A stretch of 64,000 nt of DNA from NCBI GenBank assembly GCA_903929885.1, contig CAIYWI010000097.1, forward strand, positions 1-64,000, given 5' to 3'. This document shows, in pieces, positions 1-10,464 of the stretch; position 1 is the stretch's first letter, and every line of letters begins with the position of its first letter. The notes under the pieces are model-generated. The model was not told the DNA's origin. It made no database searches and saw only the letters and a list, made by a program, of their open reading frames with translations. The stretch is from an uncultured Phycisphaerales bacterium. Lineage in GTDB: Bacteria > Planctomycetota > Phycisphaerae > Phycisphaerales > UBA1924. A program made the translations under genes and the position numbers.

Positions 1-45
1 ACGAGCGTCGTTCCCGAGAGGTTCGGGTGCGACGCTTGTGCGCGC

Positions 46-51
46 TACCCT
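46..51 (+). promoter_or_regulatory. -10-like hexamer of tRNA-Ile
   Basis: TACCCT ends 9 nt before the first base of the tRNA. This is the distance expected when transcription begins close to the mature 5' end. No clear -35 is visible. Confidence 0.4.
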
Positions 52-60
52 GAGGCCCGA

Positions 61-134
61 GGGCCCTTAGCTCAGCGGTTAGAGCGCTCCACTCATAATG
101 GACGCGGTCGCTGGTTCGAATCCAGCAGGGCCCA
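61..134 (+). tRNA. tRNA-Ile2 (anticodon CAT, lysidine type)
   Basis: A full cloverleaf can be drawn. The 7-bp acceptor GGGCCCT/AGGGCCC has discriminator A134; the D arm is GCTC/GAGC, the anticodon loop CTCATAA has anticodon CAT at 94-96, and the T arm CTGG-TTCGAAT-CCAG follows. One C-C mismatch opens the anticodon stem. CAT could mean Met or Ile. The body (TTAGCTCAG, CTCATAATGG, GGTCGCTGG) closely follows E. coli ileX, whose C34 is changed to lysidine by TilS so that it reads AUA. CCA is not encoded. Confidence 0.9.
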
Positions 135-158
135 TTGGGGCGAGTTGACTATAACGAC

Positions 159-210
159 CGCGGCGTCGCGGACGAGGCGGCCTTGAGCCGTCATCATCCG
201 CGACGCCGCG
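159..210. terminator. Long inverted repeat between convergent tRNA-Ile and glnN
   Basis: Arms 159-172 and 197-210 are perfect 14-bp complements (CGCGGCGTCGCGGA and its reverse complement) around a 24-nt loop. The element sits between the 3' ends of the tRNA and glnN, where a shared terminator would be. There is no T tract, so it may act as an RNA 3'-end stabiliser or a factor-dependent terminator. Confidence 0.5.
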
Positions 211-237
211 TGGTCGGTCGGGTGGCGATGGTCCCGA

Positions 238-2451
<2,214 letters not shown>

Positions 2452-2590
2452 GGAATTCCCACTTGACGACGCCCGCCTCGGGACGCGGGCATGCGATGTG
2501 CCGCATCGGATGCCAACAGGCACCACGCGCGACGCCGACAACGCATCGGCCGCATGCACTTGTCTCGATTCACGGGGGACGGGTCCGCGA

Positions 2591-2619
2591 AATATAGCGT
2601 GAGCAAGGCCCCGCGTCAG
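2591..2619 (-). promoter_or_regulatory. Candidate sigma-70-type promoter of glnN
   Basis: Read on the minus strand, CTGACG (2619-2614) and TATATT (2596-2591) are separated by exactly 17 nt in an otherwise GC-rich stretch. It would leave a leader of about 130 nt before ATG 2451. Confidence 0.5.
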
Positions 2620-2634
2620 CCCCGGGGGTCCGCC

Positions 2635-2665
2635 TGAAACGATTGGAAACGTTCCATGCGTTTCA
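2635..2665. promoter_or_regulatory. Concentric palindrome, operator candidate upstream of glnN
   Basis: Outer arms TGAAACG (2635-2641) and CGTTTCA (2659-2665), and inner arms TGGAA (2644-2648) and TTCCA (2652-2656), are all centred on base 2650. It sits 15 nt upstream of the candidate -35 of glnN. A further half site, CGTTCCAATCG, lies at 2690-2700. A dimeric regulator site is inferred; the regulator is unknown. Confidence 0.45.
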
Positions 2666-2722
2666 ACGATTCCGGCACGGGTCCGGGTGCGTTCCAATCG
2701 ACAGATTGTGCACAGGACGGCC

Positions 2723-3568
2723 TTACGCGGGAAGCACGTCGGAAAGCTCCTCGAGCCCTTCCGTCAGCACCCGGTGGCCCGACTCGGTGACGAGCACGTC
2801 GTGCTCATGGTGGACGCTCAGCGATCCGTCGGCGGTGTAGATCGGCCAGTCGGTCCACTTGCGGTTGTACGGGTGGGGATTCTCCCGCGTCTTGCCCGTC
2901 CCCACGCCGATCATGGGTTCGACCGCCACCAGCGTGCCGGGCACCCACAAGTGCTTGGCCTCGGGCCAAGGGGCATCCATCATCCCCGGCAGGGCGTTGG
3001 CGACGAACGGGGCGGCATGGAGTGTTCGGCCGTAGCCGTGCCCACCCAGCCCCTTGACACAGTGGAATCCGCACTCCCGTTCGACGTGATCCTGCACCGC
3101 GACGGCGAAGGCCTTGAGTTGGGCGCCGGGGCCGATGGTGGCGATGCCGCGACGGAGAGACTCCTTCCCGCAGGCCATGAGACGGGCCTGAAGGTCGGTG
3201 GGTTGACCGAGGCAATAGGTCCAGCCGGCATCGCCGATCCACCCCTTGTACACGACGCCGATGTCGACCTTGACCAGATCACCGACCGCCAGCGGTTGGG
3301 CCCGGTACAGGGCGTGGCCATGGACGATGCACTCATTGACGCTCAGGCAGGCGTGGGAGGGGAAAGGGGGGTGCCCGGGCGTGACGTAGTTCCGGAAGCA
3401 CGACACGCAGCCCAGATCGTTCAAGGTCTTGCCGATCCACTGGTCGACGGCTGCCAGCGTGTGCCCCGGACGCAGCCATGCGGCGAGGCGACGATGCACC
3501 TCCACGACCTTCTGGGCTGCGTTGTAGGCGGCATCGATGTCCTGGTTCTTGACGACGAGGGATGGCAT
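2723..3568 (-). CDS. map: Methionine aminopeptidase type I
   Basis: Removes the initiator Met from new proteins in the cytosol. The metal and substrate residues of the family are present in order: His83 in VHGHA, Asp in VDIG, Asp in GDAGW, His in GGHGYGR, Glu in AVEPM and Glu in [10 protein letters not shown] start at ATG 3568 ([10 protein letters not shown]) because a TACCAT hexamer lies 9 nt upstream and the family body begins here. An in-frame start at 3616 would add 16 unconserved residues. At 281 aa it is slightly longer than the 264-aa E. coli enzyme. It is divergent from ftsW. Confidence 0.95.
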   Translation of the reverse strand: MPSLVVKNQDIDAAYNAAQKVVEVHRRLAAWLRPGHTLAAVDQWIGKTLNDLGCVSCFRNYVTPGHPPFPSHACLSVNECIVHGHALYRAQPLAVGDLVKVDIGVVYKGWIGDAGWTYCLGQPTDLQARLMACGKESLRRGIATIGPGAQLKAFAVAVQDHVERECGFHCVKGLGGHGYGRTLHAAPFVANALPGMMDAPWPEAKHLWVPGTLVAVEPMIGVGTGKTRENPHPYNRKWTDWPIYTADGSLSVHHEHDVLVTESGHRVLTEGLEELSDVLPA

Positions 3569-3577
3569 GCGGATGTC

Positions 3578-3583
3578 ATGGTA
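3578..3583 (-). promoter_or_regulatory. -10-like hexamer of map
   Basis: TACCAT on the minus strand, 9 nt before ATG 3568, with no Shine-Dalgarno in between. This suggests a leaderless or nearly leaderless transcript. Confidence 0.45.
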
Positions 3584-3651
3584 GCGGGAGGGTGGCATCG
3601 ACTTTCGCTCGGTCACGCCTCTCGCTCATCGAAACAGGGGATGGCTGCCGA

Positions 3652-3657
3652 TACTCT
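3652..3657 (+). promoter_or_regulatory. -10-like hexamer of ftsW
   Basis: TACTCT ends 6 nt before ATG 3664, and no Shine-Dalgarno is present. It is divergent from the map hexamer, so the 95-nt gap would hold both promoters. Confidence 0.45.
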
Positions 3658-3663
3658 TGCCCG

Positions 3664-4872
3664 ATGGACATCAGACCAGGACAGGTCGTCGGTTTGTGCG
3701 CCTTTGCCTTGCTGTGCACGGGCGTGCTCATGGTGAACTCGGCAGACATGATGGTGAGCCGCGTTCAAGACGCGACCGAGACCGTCACGCCAATGACGCT
3801 TGGAAGCATCCTGGGCAGCCGGGCCGCGATGTACATGGGAATGGCCCTCCTCGCCCTGTTCGCCGGAGCCCTGCTCGTGCCGGTGCGATCGATCAGTGCT
3901 GTCGCACGCTCGGGCACCTTCCGTGGCATGGGCGTTCTGCCGCTGCTCGTGTTGACGACGGCGGCCATCGTGGCGTTCTGTGCGTTGGCCTATGCGCCGG
4001 TCCTCGGCGACCCTCGCAACGGCTCCTACCGCTGGATCAAGCTGGGCTCGAATGAACTCTCGATGCAGCCCAGCGAGGTGGCCAAGTGGGCGTTCATCCC
4101 ACTGCTGGCTTGGTATTGCACCGTCCGGGCCTCGCGTCTGGGATCGTTCTTCACGGGTCTGGTGCCCGCGATGCTCGCCGTCGGGGGCGTCGCCGGCTTC
4201 GTGTTGATCGAAGACCTGGGCACGGGCGTGCTCATCGGAGCCGTGGCGTGCGTCGTGCTGGTGGCGGCGGGCGCCAAGTGGTGGCACTTTGCCCTGCCGG
4301 GCGCCGTCGCTGCGGGGGGCGTGGTCGCGGCCATCCTGAGCAACGATTACCGTCAGAATCGAGTCAAGGCCTTCCTGGACCCCTACCAAGACCCCGAAGG
4401 CATCGGCTTTCACACGATTCAGTCGTTGGTGGCGATCCACAACGGCCGTGGCGTGGGCACCGGGCTGGGCGAAGGCATCCAAAAACGGGGCTATCTGCCC
4501 GAAGATCGCACCGACTACATCTTCTCCATCATCTGTGAAGAGACCGGAATCCCCGGTGCAGCACTGGTGCTGGTGCTCTTCCTCGGGCTCTTGTGGGCCG
4601 GCATGAGCATCGCCCGGTCCGAACGCGACCCGCTCCTTCGTCTCTGGAGTCTGGGCATCGTCGCCACCATCGGCATGCAAGCCGTGATGAACCTGCTGGT
4701 GGTGACGGGCTTGGCCCCGGCCAAAGGCATCGCCTTGCCATTCGTGAGCTACGGAGGCACGGGCTGGATCCTGACCGCCTTCTCGATTGGCATCCTCGTG
4801 GCGATCGATCGTACCAAGACAGCCATCGAGCCTAGTCCCGAGTCCTCGCCGACTCCGCTTGTGGCGGCATGA
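3664..4872 (+). CDS. ftsW: SEDS-family peptidoglycan polymerase FtsW (or RodA)
   Basis: An integral membrane glycosyltransferase that polymerises lipid II. The 402-aa protein is mostly hydrophobic helices. The family blocks are clear: KAFLDPYQDPEGIGFHTIQS, a GVGTGLGEGIQKRGYLPEDRTDYIF stretch (positions 4450-4524) and PFVSYGGTGW near the C terminus. I start at ATG 3664 (MDIRPGQVVG), which has a -10-like hexamer 6 nt upstream; the frame extends further but that part is unconserved. The 4-nt overlap with murG makes FtsW more likely than RodA. Many planctomycetes lack FtsZ, so its role here may be in septal or side-wall growth. Confidence 0.9.
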   Translation: MDIRPGQVVGLCAFALLCTGVLMVNSADMMVSRVQDATETVTPMTLGSILGSRAAMYMGMALLALFAGALLVPVRSISAVARSGTFRGMGVLPLLVLTTAAIVAFCALAYAPVLGDPRNGSYRWIKLGSNELSMQPSEVAKWAFIPLLAWYCTVRASRLGSFFTGLVPAMLAVGGVAGFVLIEDLGTGVLIGAVACVVLVAAGAKWWHFALPGAVAAGGVVAAILSNDYRQNRVKAFLDPYQDPEGIGFHTIQSLVAIHNGRGVGTGLGEGIQKRGYLPEDRTDYIFSIICEETGIPGAALVLVLFLGLLWAGMSIARSERDPLLRLWSLGIVATIGMQAVMNLLVVTGLAPAKGIALPFVSYGGTGWILTAFSIGILVAIDRTKTAIEPSPESSPTPLVAA

Positions 4873-5990
4873 GCCGCCCTTGTGCCATCTTCGCCGGAGG
4901 GGGCACGGGCGGTCACATCTTCCCGGGTGTGGCCGTTGCCGAATGTCTCGAAGAGGTCGCTCCCGGATGCGACGTGCACTTTGTGTGCAGCAGCAGACCT
5001 GGCGATTCAACGATGCTTGAGGCCACCGGCCGGGACTACTCGACCATCCCCGCTCAACCGTTCGGCCTGCGACCGCGAACCTTCCTGCGGTTTGTCGGGT
5101 CGTGGGGCCCCAGCGTACGGGCGGCCCGCGGGGTCATCGCCCGCAAGAAAGCTGATGGACCGGTGATCCTGGTCGCCATGGGGGGGTTTGTGGCTGCGCC
5201 TGCCGCCCAAGCTGCTCGTGCGGAAGGCGTTCCCATCCTGCTGGTCAACCTCGACGCGGTGCCCGGAAGGGCCAATCGCTGGATCGCCCGGCATGCCCGC
5301 CGCGTCCTGACAGCGGCCCCCGTTCAAGAGGGCCACTGGGAGTACGTGCGGCCGATCATCAGGCGATCAGCGCTTGCCCCGGGTGACCCGGCTGCATGCC
5401 GGCGGCACCTCGCGCTCGACCCCGCCCGATCGACGCTGCTCGTCACGGGAGCGAGTCTTGGAGCGAGAACCATCAATGAGTTCATGGCCGCATGGACGGA
5501 GCGGCATGGCGATCTGCTTGATGGGTGGCAGGTGATCCATCAGACCGGCCACGGCGAACATGAGTCGCTCCGAAGTGCCTACGAGCGGGCCGGGGTGCCC
5601 GCGTTGGTGGTGCCCTTTCTTGAGGGCATGGGGGCGGCTTGGGGTGCGGCAGATCTGGCCGTCAGCCGCTCGGGCGCGGGAAGCGTCGCAGAAGCTTGGG
5701 CGAATCAGGTGCCCACGCTCTTCCTGCCCTACCCCCATCACAAGGACCAACACCAGCGGCTGAACGCTCTTCCCCTGGAACGCCTCGGGGCAGCGTTGAT
5801 TGAACGCGATCTGGTCGACCCGAACGCCAACCTGATCTCGGCGGGCAAGACGCTTGCCGCCTTGGTGCGAGACCCCGCCCAGCGACAGCGAATGCGCCAA
5901 CGGTTGGCGGAGCATGGACCGCCCCGCGGAGCCGTCGCGGTGGCGAGGGCGATTGCCGATCTCTGGGCATGTGCGGATGCACATGGCTGA
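4869..5990 (+). CDS. murG: MurG, undecaprenyl-PP-MurNAc-pentapeptide GlcNAc transferase
   Basis: Adds GlcNAc to lipid I, giving lipid II, at the inner face of the cytoplasmic membrane. It opens with FAGGGTGGHIFPGVAVAE, the N-terminal glycine-rich loop, and carries the C-terminal UDP-GlcNAc motif SRSGAGSVAEAW followed by PYPHHKDQHQRLNA. The length of 373 aa is close to the family norm of about 355. Its ATG overlaps the ftsW stop as ATGA, so the two are translationally coupled and lipid II is made next to its polymerase. Confidence 0.95.
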   Translation: MSRPCAIFAGGGTGGHIFPGVAVAECLEEVAPGCDVHFVCSSRPGDSTMLEATGRDYSTIPAQPFGLRPRTFLRFVGSWGPSVRAARGVIARKKADGPVILVAMGGFVAAPAAQAARAEGVPILLVNLDAVPGRANRWIARHARRVLTAAPVQEGHWEYVRPIIRRSALAPGDPAACRRHLALDPARSTLLVTGASLGARTINEFMAAWTERHGDLLDGWQVIHQTGHGEHESLRSAYERAGVPALVVPFLEGMGAAWGAADLAVSRSGAGSVAEAWANQVPTLFLPYPHHKDQHQRLNALPLERLGAALIERDLVDPNANLISAGKTLAALVRDPAQRQRMRQRLAEHGPPRGAVAVARAIADLWACADAHG

Positions 5991-6082
5991 TAATCCGGCT
6001 CGTGGCGCTTCATCCGCGGCACGGCCCGCGCCATCTGACGCGGAAGCGTTTGGGGCACAGTTACTTGCGCGGCTGATGGGCG

Positions 6083-6088
6083 TACACT
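6083..6088 (+). promoter_or_regulatory. -10-like hexamer before the unknown gene after murG
   Basis: TACACT ends 8 nt before ATG 6097. It supports that start over the in-frame ATGs at 5977/5983 inside the murG end. Confidence 0.35.
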
Positions 6089-6096
6089 CTATTGCC

Positions 6097-6726
6097 ATGG
6101 AGGAAAGAGAGGGGGTGCCCCCATGGGAACCCCGGTCGATCGATTGTGTCGTGTGGCGAGCCGATGGCGCGGCGGTGCGGTCGGAGCTGCTTGCTGCGCT
6201 TCGCCAACCTGGCATCCACATGAAGCAGGTGCTGCACCCCTTTGATGCGACAGCCGCCGCGTTGGCGGCGAATCGTCAGCGGGAGGCCCGTCGGCGGCGA
6301 TCGCCCGTGGTGCTGGTGCTGGTCGAGCCGGCGATGCTTGACCGGTGCATCGAGGTCGTTGACGTGCTCCAGCGATTCGCGGCGGGCGTGGAGTTCTGGG
6401 CCTTTGAGCAGGTTGACGGCATGCATCGACTTCGGGTGCTGCGTCCATCGGATGTCGAGCGTTGGAAGCTGGAGGTGCATGTCAACGGTGTTGGCGGCCG
6501 CGATGGCCAGTCGCCCACCACCGAACTTCCCAAGGCCGAGATCAAGGTGATGGAGGAGTTCCGCACGCCTCGCGGGCCGCGGATGAGCCCCGTGGAGCCC
6601 GCAGTTTCGGAGCCCCCCGCAAACCCGTCGCCCGCCCAACCAAGGCTGTTGAGCGACGAAGAGTTGCGAATGCTCCTTGAACCCGATTCCCGCGAACCGG
6701 GGGATGGGGCTCCGGGTACCACTTGA
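6097..6726 (+). CDS. Uncharacterised protein in the ftsW-murG-GGDEF cluster
   Basis: I do not recognise this protein. From ATG 6097 (MEEREGVPPWEPRS) it has 209 aa with an N-terminal alpha/beta-looking region: SIDCVVWRADG, then SPVVLVLVEPAMLD and VEFWAFEQVDG as likely strands. That layout resembles a degenerate receiver-like fold, but no phosphoacceptor Asp set is evident. The C-terminal third is Pro-rich and ends in LLSDEELRMLLEPD. ATG 5983, overlapping murG, is the alternative start. The downstream GGDEF protein also has a receiver-like N terminus, so the pair may act together; this is inference. Confidence 0.7.
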   Translation: MEEREGVPPWEPRSIDCVVWRADGAAVRSELLAALRQPGIHMKQVLHPFDATAAALAANRQREARRRRSPVVLVLVEPAMLDRCIEVVDVLQRFAAGVEFWAFEQVDGMHRLRVLRPSDVERWKLEVHVNGVGGRDGQSPTTELPKAEIKVMEEFRTPRGPRMSPVEPAVSEPPANPSPAQPRLLSDEELRMLLEPDSREPGDGAPGTT

Positions 6727-6808
6727 GGGGTCTTGAGCGAATCAAGCGGTTGTTCGGTGGCGGCCGATACCCTTGGAAGGTGGCGTGGACGGCAAGCAGG
6801 AGTCGCAA

Positions 6809-8095
6809 GTGTCTGAGCCGATGCGGGTGATCTTGGTGGGCGAGACGGGGGTCGATGCTCGACTCCGGCGATCCGACGCCATGGAGGTGGTCCGAGCCAA
6901 GTCGCCGCTTGAGGCGATCGGTCACGTGTCCCGCCGCACCACGGCCGCTTCACCACGATGTGTCGTGCTGGTGGGGCCCGACTCGGATCTCGACGAGCCT
7001 CCGACCCTGCGCATCGCCGATGGCGGAGGCGCCGATTCGCGGTCAAGCAACCTCTCGCGGTTCATCGCCGGGCTTCGCACGGTGGACTCAAATGTTCGCG
7101 TGGTGCGCGTGCGAGATGCCGGCGCGGCGGCAACCGGCCATTCCGAGACGGGATTCGACGCGTCGATTTCGTCGGGCGCCGACACCGCGGCGTTTGAACA
7201 GGTGATTCGCGGCGAGGCCCCCGTGGCACCGCCCCCCAGGACCGCGCCGACGGTCGCGTCGGAGGTCGGCGACGAGTCCATGCTCGAGCATTTGCACCGG
7301 GCGAGCGAACTGATCGATGCGGGCGTTCGGCTGATTTCAGCCCGGGTAGGCGCCCCCGTGAGATATCTGGCCGCGGGCGAGGCCCCGCCGATGGGCCCGA
7401 GCGTTCGAGTGACGTCGGGCGAGCACCTGCTCGGGCACTTGTGCGGTTCGGTCGATCCCGCCAAGCTCTCGCCGCACGCACGATGGCTGGCCGGGTGGCT
7501 GCAGCTCCAGCGGTCGCAGTCGCGCCTGCGTCACGTCGCCATGACCGATCCGCTGACGGGCGCGTGGAACCGGCGTTACTTCGACCGGTTCCTGAAGGTG
7601 GCGATGGAGAACGCGCGGGCGCATCGTCGCCACGTGACGGTGCTGCTCTTCGACATCGACGACTTCAAGCGGTACAACGACGAGTTCGGACACGACGCGG
7701 GCGACGAGATTCTCGTCGAGACCGTGAAGTTGATGCGGAGCGTGATCCGTCCGAGCGATCGCGTCTGTCGCATCGGCGGCGACGAGTTCGCGGTGATCTT
7801 CCACGACCCTGAGGGGCCCCGCACCGAGGGCAGCAGCAACGCCGTGTCGGTGGTCGAGTTGGCCAATCGGTTCCGGCGTCAGGTGCACGAGCACAAGTTC
7901 CCGAAGCTTGGCACGCACGCGCGGGGCACGCTGACCATCTCCGGCGGCATGGCTTCCTTCCCGTGGGACGGCGCGACCCCGGCGGAACTGCTCACTCGAG
8001 CCGACATGCTTGCTCGCGACTCCAAGCGTGCGGGCAAGAACGTCATCACGTTCGGCGCAGGCGCACACAAGGCCGGCGCCGACGGATTGCACTGA
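6809..8095 (+). CDS. GGDEF-domain diguanylate cyclase
   Basis: Predicted to make cyclic di-GMP from two GTP. The C-terminal half carries LTGAWNRRYFDRFL, LLFDIDDFKRYND and RIGGDEFAVIF with GGDEF at residues 323-327. The inhibitory I-site RPSD sits five residues before it, so product inhibition is expected. The N-terminal region (MRVILVGETGVDARLRR) looks like a degenerate receiver or sensor and shows no membrane segment. I start at GTG 6809 because AGGAG at 6798-6802 is spaced 6 nt from it; a TTG at 6773 has no such signal and ATG 6821 is the other option. It follows the unknown gene by 82 nt, in line with ftsW-murG. Confidence 0.9.
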   Translation: MSEPMRVILVGETGVDARLRRSDAMEVVRAKSPLEAIGHVSRRTTAASPRCVVLVGPDSDLDEPPTLRIADGGGADSRSSNLSRFIAGLRTVDSNVRVVRVRDAGAAATGHSETGFDASISSGADTAAFEQVIRGEAPVAPPPRTAPTVASEVGDESMLEHLHRASELIDAGVRLISARVGAPVRYLAAGEAPPMGPSVRVTSGEHLLGHLCGSVDPAKLSPHARWLAGWLQLQRSQSRLRHVAMTDPLTGAWNRRYFDRFLKVAMENARAHRRHVTVLLFDIDDFKRYNDEFGHDAGDEILVETVKLMRSVIRPSDRVCRIGGDEFAVIFHDPEGPRTEGSSNAVSVVELANRFRRQVHEHKFPKLGTHARGTLTISGGMASFPWDGATPAELLTRADMLARDSKRAGKNVITFGAGAHKAGADGLH

Positions 8096-8121
8096 TTCTC
8101 ACTTGCACCCGCAGCGACGCA

Positions 8122-10464
8122 TCAGCGAACCGAGGAGAGGGCCCGCATGGCTTCACGCTCCGCTTCGGGCAACTGAAGCAGGGGGTCAAGGCGCATGTTG
8201 TCGTCGCACGCCAAGGCGCGAGCCGCCCATGCAGCCGACTCGATCCGATCGACGCCTTCAAGAAGTCGGGCGAGTCGCACGGCGTGCGATGGTTCCCGTG
8301 GCGCAAGCGAGGCCGCACGTCGCAAGGCGTTGATCGCTTCATCTCGATGGGCTGCATGGTCGGCCGCGAGGAGGCATGTCGCATGCCAACTCCACGCCAC
8401 GGAGGTGCCTGCCTCACGCGCCCCTCGACGGGTAACCTCGAGTGCGCGACGCGTTGTTTCGGAATCGAGCCCATCGGCCAGTCCGCGGGCGAGCAGGAGT
8501 CTCGCAAAGACCCGACCGGTGGCGAAGTGGTCGGGCCAGGCCTTCGATGCAGACTCGAGTTGCTCGAGGCATGCTGCCGCCTTGCGTTCCCGCAGGCGAG
8601 CCATGGCCGCAGCAACCCCCTCCGGGGTGGACGGGACCGAGGTGCCGAGCACGTCGGAGAGTTCCTCGACCAATCGGGCGGGTGAATCCTCCCTGGCGAC
8701 CATCGACCGCTCCATCGACGCCATTCGGGTTTGAAACTCGGCGATCACGGATGCATGGGCGTATCCCATGCGAAGGTGAGACTCCCAGTCGACGACGCGA
8801 AGCGTCAGCAGGGCCGCACATGCCAAGGCGGCTCCGCAGGGCGCAGCCGACACGATCCGAGCGAGGCGAGAGGGTGGCGCGGCGCGAACCGCGGCAGCTT
8901 CTGAGGCGGCCGCGGCGGTGCCCAGCAGGCAGCAAATCCACCCGACGCTGCCTTGCGTCACCATCGTCATCTCGATTTGGGCGTGAGCCGCCAACGCCAA
9001 GGCGGCGGCGGCAAGGGCCACGCCCAGCGCAGCCATGGCGTGTCGGGCTACCGACAAGATGGTGGCGGCGACCAGTCCGCCGCAGCCGAGCGCCATGATC
9101 CGAAGCAGGGTCATCGCCGGCGACTGAATCGCCTGTTCCAGCATGGCACCCACCATGACGGCGGCGATGATCGGCGCCACCGCGAGGCGTATCTGCGTCC
9201 GAAGCGAAACGGCCGCATCAACAACCATCGCCGCCGGAAGCATGCAGGTTCGGGCGGCGCCGAGCGCCATGGCAAAGAACAGGCCGCCGGCAGCAACGCC
9301 TCCGATACCCAAGGTGGAGGCGTAGTCGAACAACACACTATGGGGGCTCGTGACATCTTCGGGGGCGAGCGGGGGCTTGGCGAGCATGTACGCCTCCCGG
9401 AAGCCCGCAGGACCGGTGCCCAGCATCCAGTGGTCCTGGGCGATGGTCGTAGCTCCTTGGAGATAGAACCAACGGAACAGGATACTCAACTCGCCCCAAG
9501 CCGTGCCGATGAGGCCCCGAAGCAGCACAAGTGCGAGCGGGCCCGCCACGCAGGCGATGGCAAGCGCCGTGGCGATCCGAAGGCGAGCGGCATGACTCGC
9601 AGGGCGAGCGCGGGCGAACGAGGACGACGCCAATACGCCGATCCCGAGTGCGGCGGCGGCCATGCCGCCCTTGGCTCCCGAGGCCCCGAGCATGGCGGCA
9701 CCAAGCAACGTGAGCAGGACCGCGCCGGTTCGCTTCCAGATGCGGCTGGGACGCACGAAGGCGGGCAGAAGCATGCCCACCCCCAGCACGAGCGTTGCCG
9801 CGGCGAGACTGGCGTAGACGTTGGCAAGCCCGAACCAGCCGGTGGCCTCGGGTTGACTGAGTCGACGCTCATAGCCCAGCGCCATGGCGGAGCCGGGGGC
9901 CCAGCCTTGTGCCGCGAGGAACCGATCCTTGTCGGCGAGAAATGCTGCAAGGGTTTCGCGGTGCTCGACAAGATACTGATGCAGTCCCTTGAAGGCGAGC
10001 AGGGGCATCATGCCCGCGAGGCTCGCCATGGCCAAGGAGCGGATCTCAACGCGACGACAGCACGCCATCATGGCCATGGCCGAGGCCAGACCGGAGAGCC
10101 ATGTGAGGCCCAGCACCGCGTCATCGAGCCGTTGCGGCGAGACGTGAAAGCAATGAAGCAGGACCGCCGCCGCGGCGAGGATGAGAAAGCCCGTGAGCAG
10201 AGGGCGAACTCGCTCGCACGCGAGGATGATCCCTGAGGCGAATAGGGCGAGCACGTCCAGCGCCATGCTGACGCGTGGGGTGATACCGAGAATCGGGTTG
10301 ACCACCTCGAACGGATCGCCCGACCAACCAGGGAAAGGGTCATGCGAGCACGACACGCGGACGCCGGCGACCGCGAGCAGGGCGACCGCGCAACCGGTCA
10401 CCAATCGGGTCGCCGTTGGCGAAAGGGGGCTGTTCCGGGAGTCGGCGGGCGACCCCGACATCAT
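8122..10464 (-). CDS. O-antigen ligase-like (Wzy/WaaL-type) membrane protein
   Basis: A 780-aa protein with roughly a dozen hydrophobic segments over the first 500 residues and a soluble Ala/Arg-rich helical tail of about 200 residues that may be TPR-like. The signature is GTGPAGFREAYMLAKPP followed by SPHSVLFDYASTLGIGG, matching the periplasmic loop and following helix of Wzy_C proteins, which polymerise or ligate lipid-linked glycans. The ATG (10464) overlaps the stop of the WecA-like gene as ATGA. This coupling suggests the pair builds one exopolysaccharide or surface glycan. Substrate unknown. Confidence 0.8.
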   Translation of the reverse strand: MMSGSPADSRNSPLSPTATRLVTGCAVALLAVAGVRVSCSHDPFPGWSGDPFEVVNPILGITPRVSMALDVLALFASGIILACERVRPLLTGFLILAAAAVLLHCFHVSPQRLDDAVLGLTWLSGLASAMAMMACCRRVEIRSLAMASLAGMMPLLAFKGLHQYLVEHRETLAAFLADKDRFLAAQGWAPGSAMALGYERRLSQPEATGWFGLANVYASLAAATLVLGVGMLLPAFVRPSRIWKRTGAVLLTLLGAAMLGASGAKGGMAAAALGIGVLASSSFARARPASHAARLRIATALAIACVAGPLALVLLRGLIGTAWGELSILFRWFYLQGATTIAQDHWMLGTGPAGFREAYMLAKPPLAPEDVTSPHSVLFDYASTLGIGGVAAGGLFFAMALGAARTCMLPAAMVVDAAVSLRTQIRLAVAPIIAAVMVGAMLEQAIQSPAMTLLRIMALGCGGLVAATILSVARHAMAALGVALAAAALALAAHAQIEMTMVTQGSVGWICCLLGTAAAASEAAAVRAAPPSRLARIVSAAPCGAALACAALLTLRVVDWESHLRMGYAHASVIAEFQTRMASMERSMVAREDSPARLVEELSDVLGTSVPSTPEGVAAAMARLRERKAAACLEQLESASKAWPDHFATGRVFARLLLARGLADGLDSETTRRALEVTRRGAREAGTSVAWSWHATCLLAADHAAHRDEAINALRRAASLAPREPSHAVRLARLLEGVDRIESAAWAARALACDDNMRLDPLLQLPEAEREAMRALSSVR

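Noticed and set aside
61-134. Initiator or elongator tRNA-Met for the CAT tRNA
   Set aside because: The body matches the tRNA-Ile2 (ileX) pattern, and the first acceptor pair is a normal G-C, unlike bacterial initiator tRNA with its mismatch.
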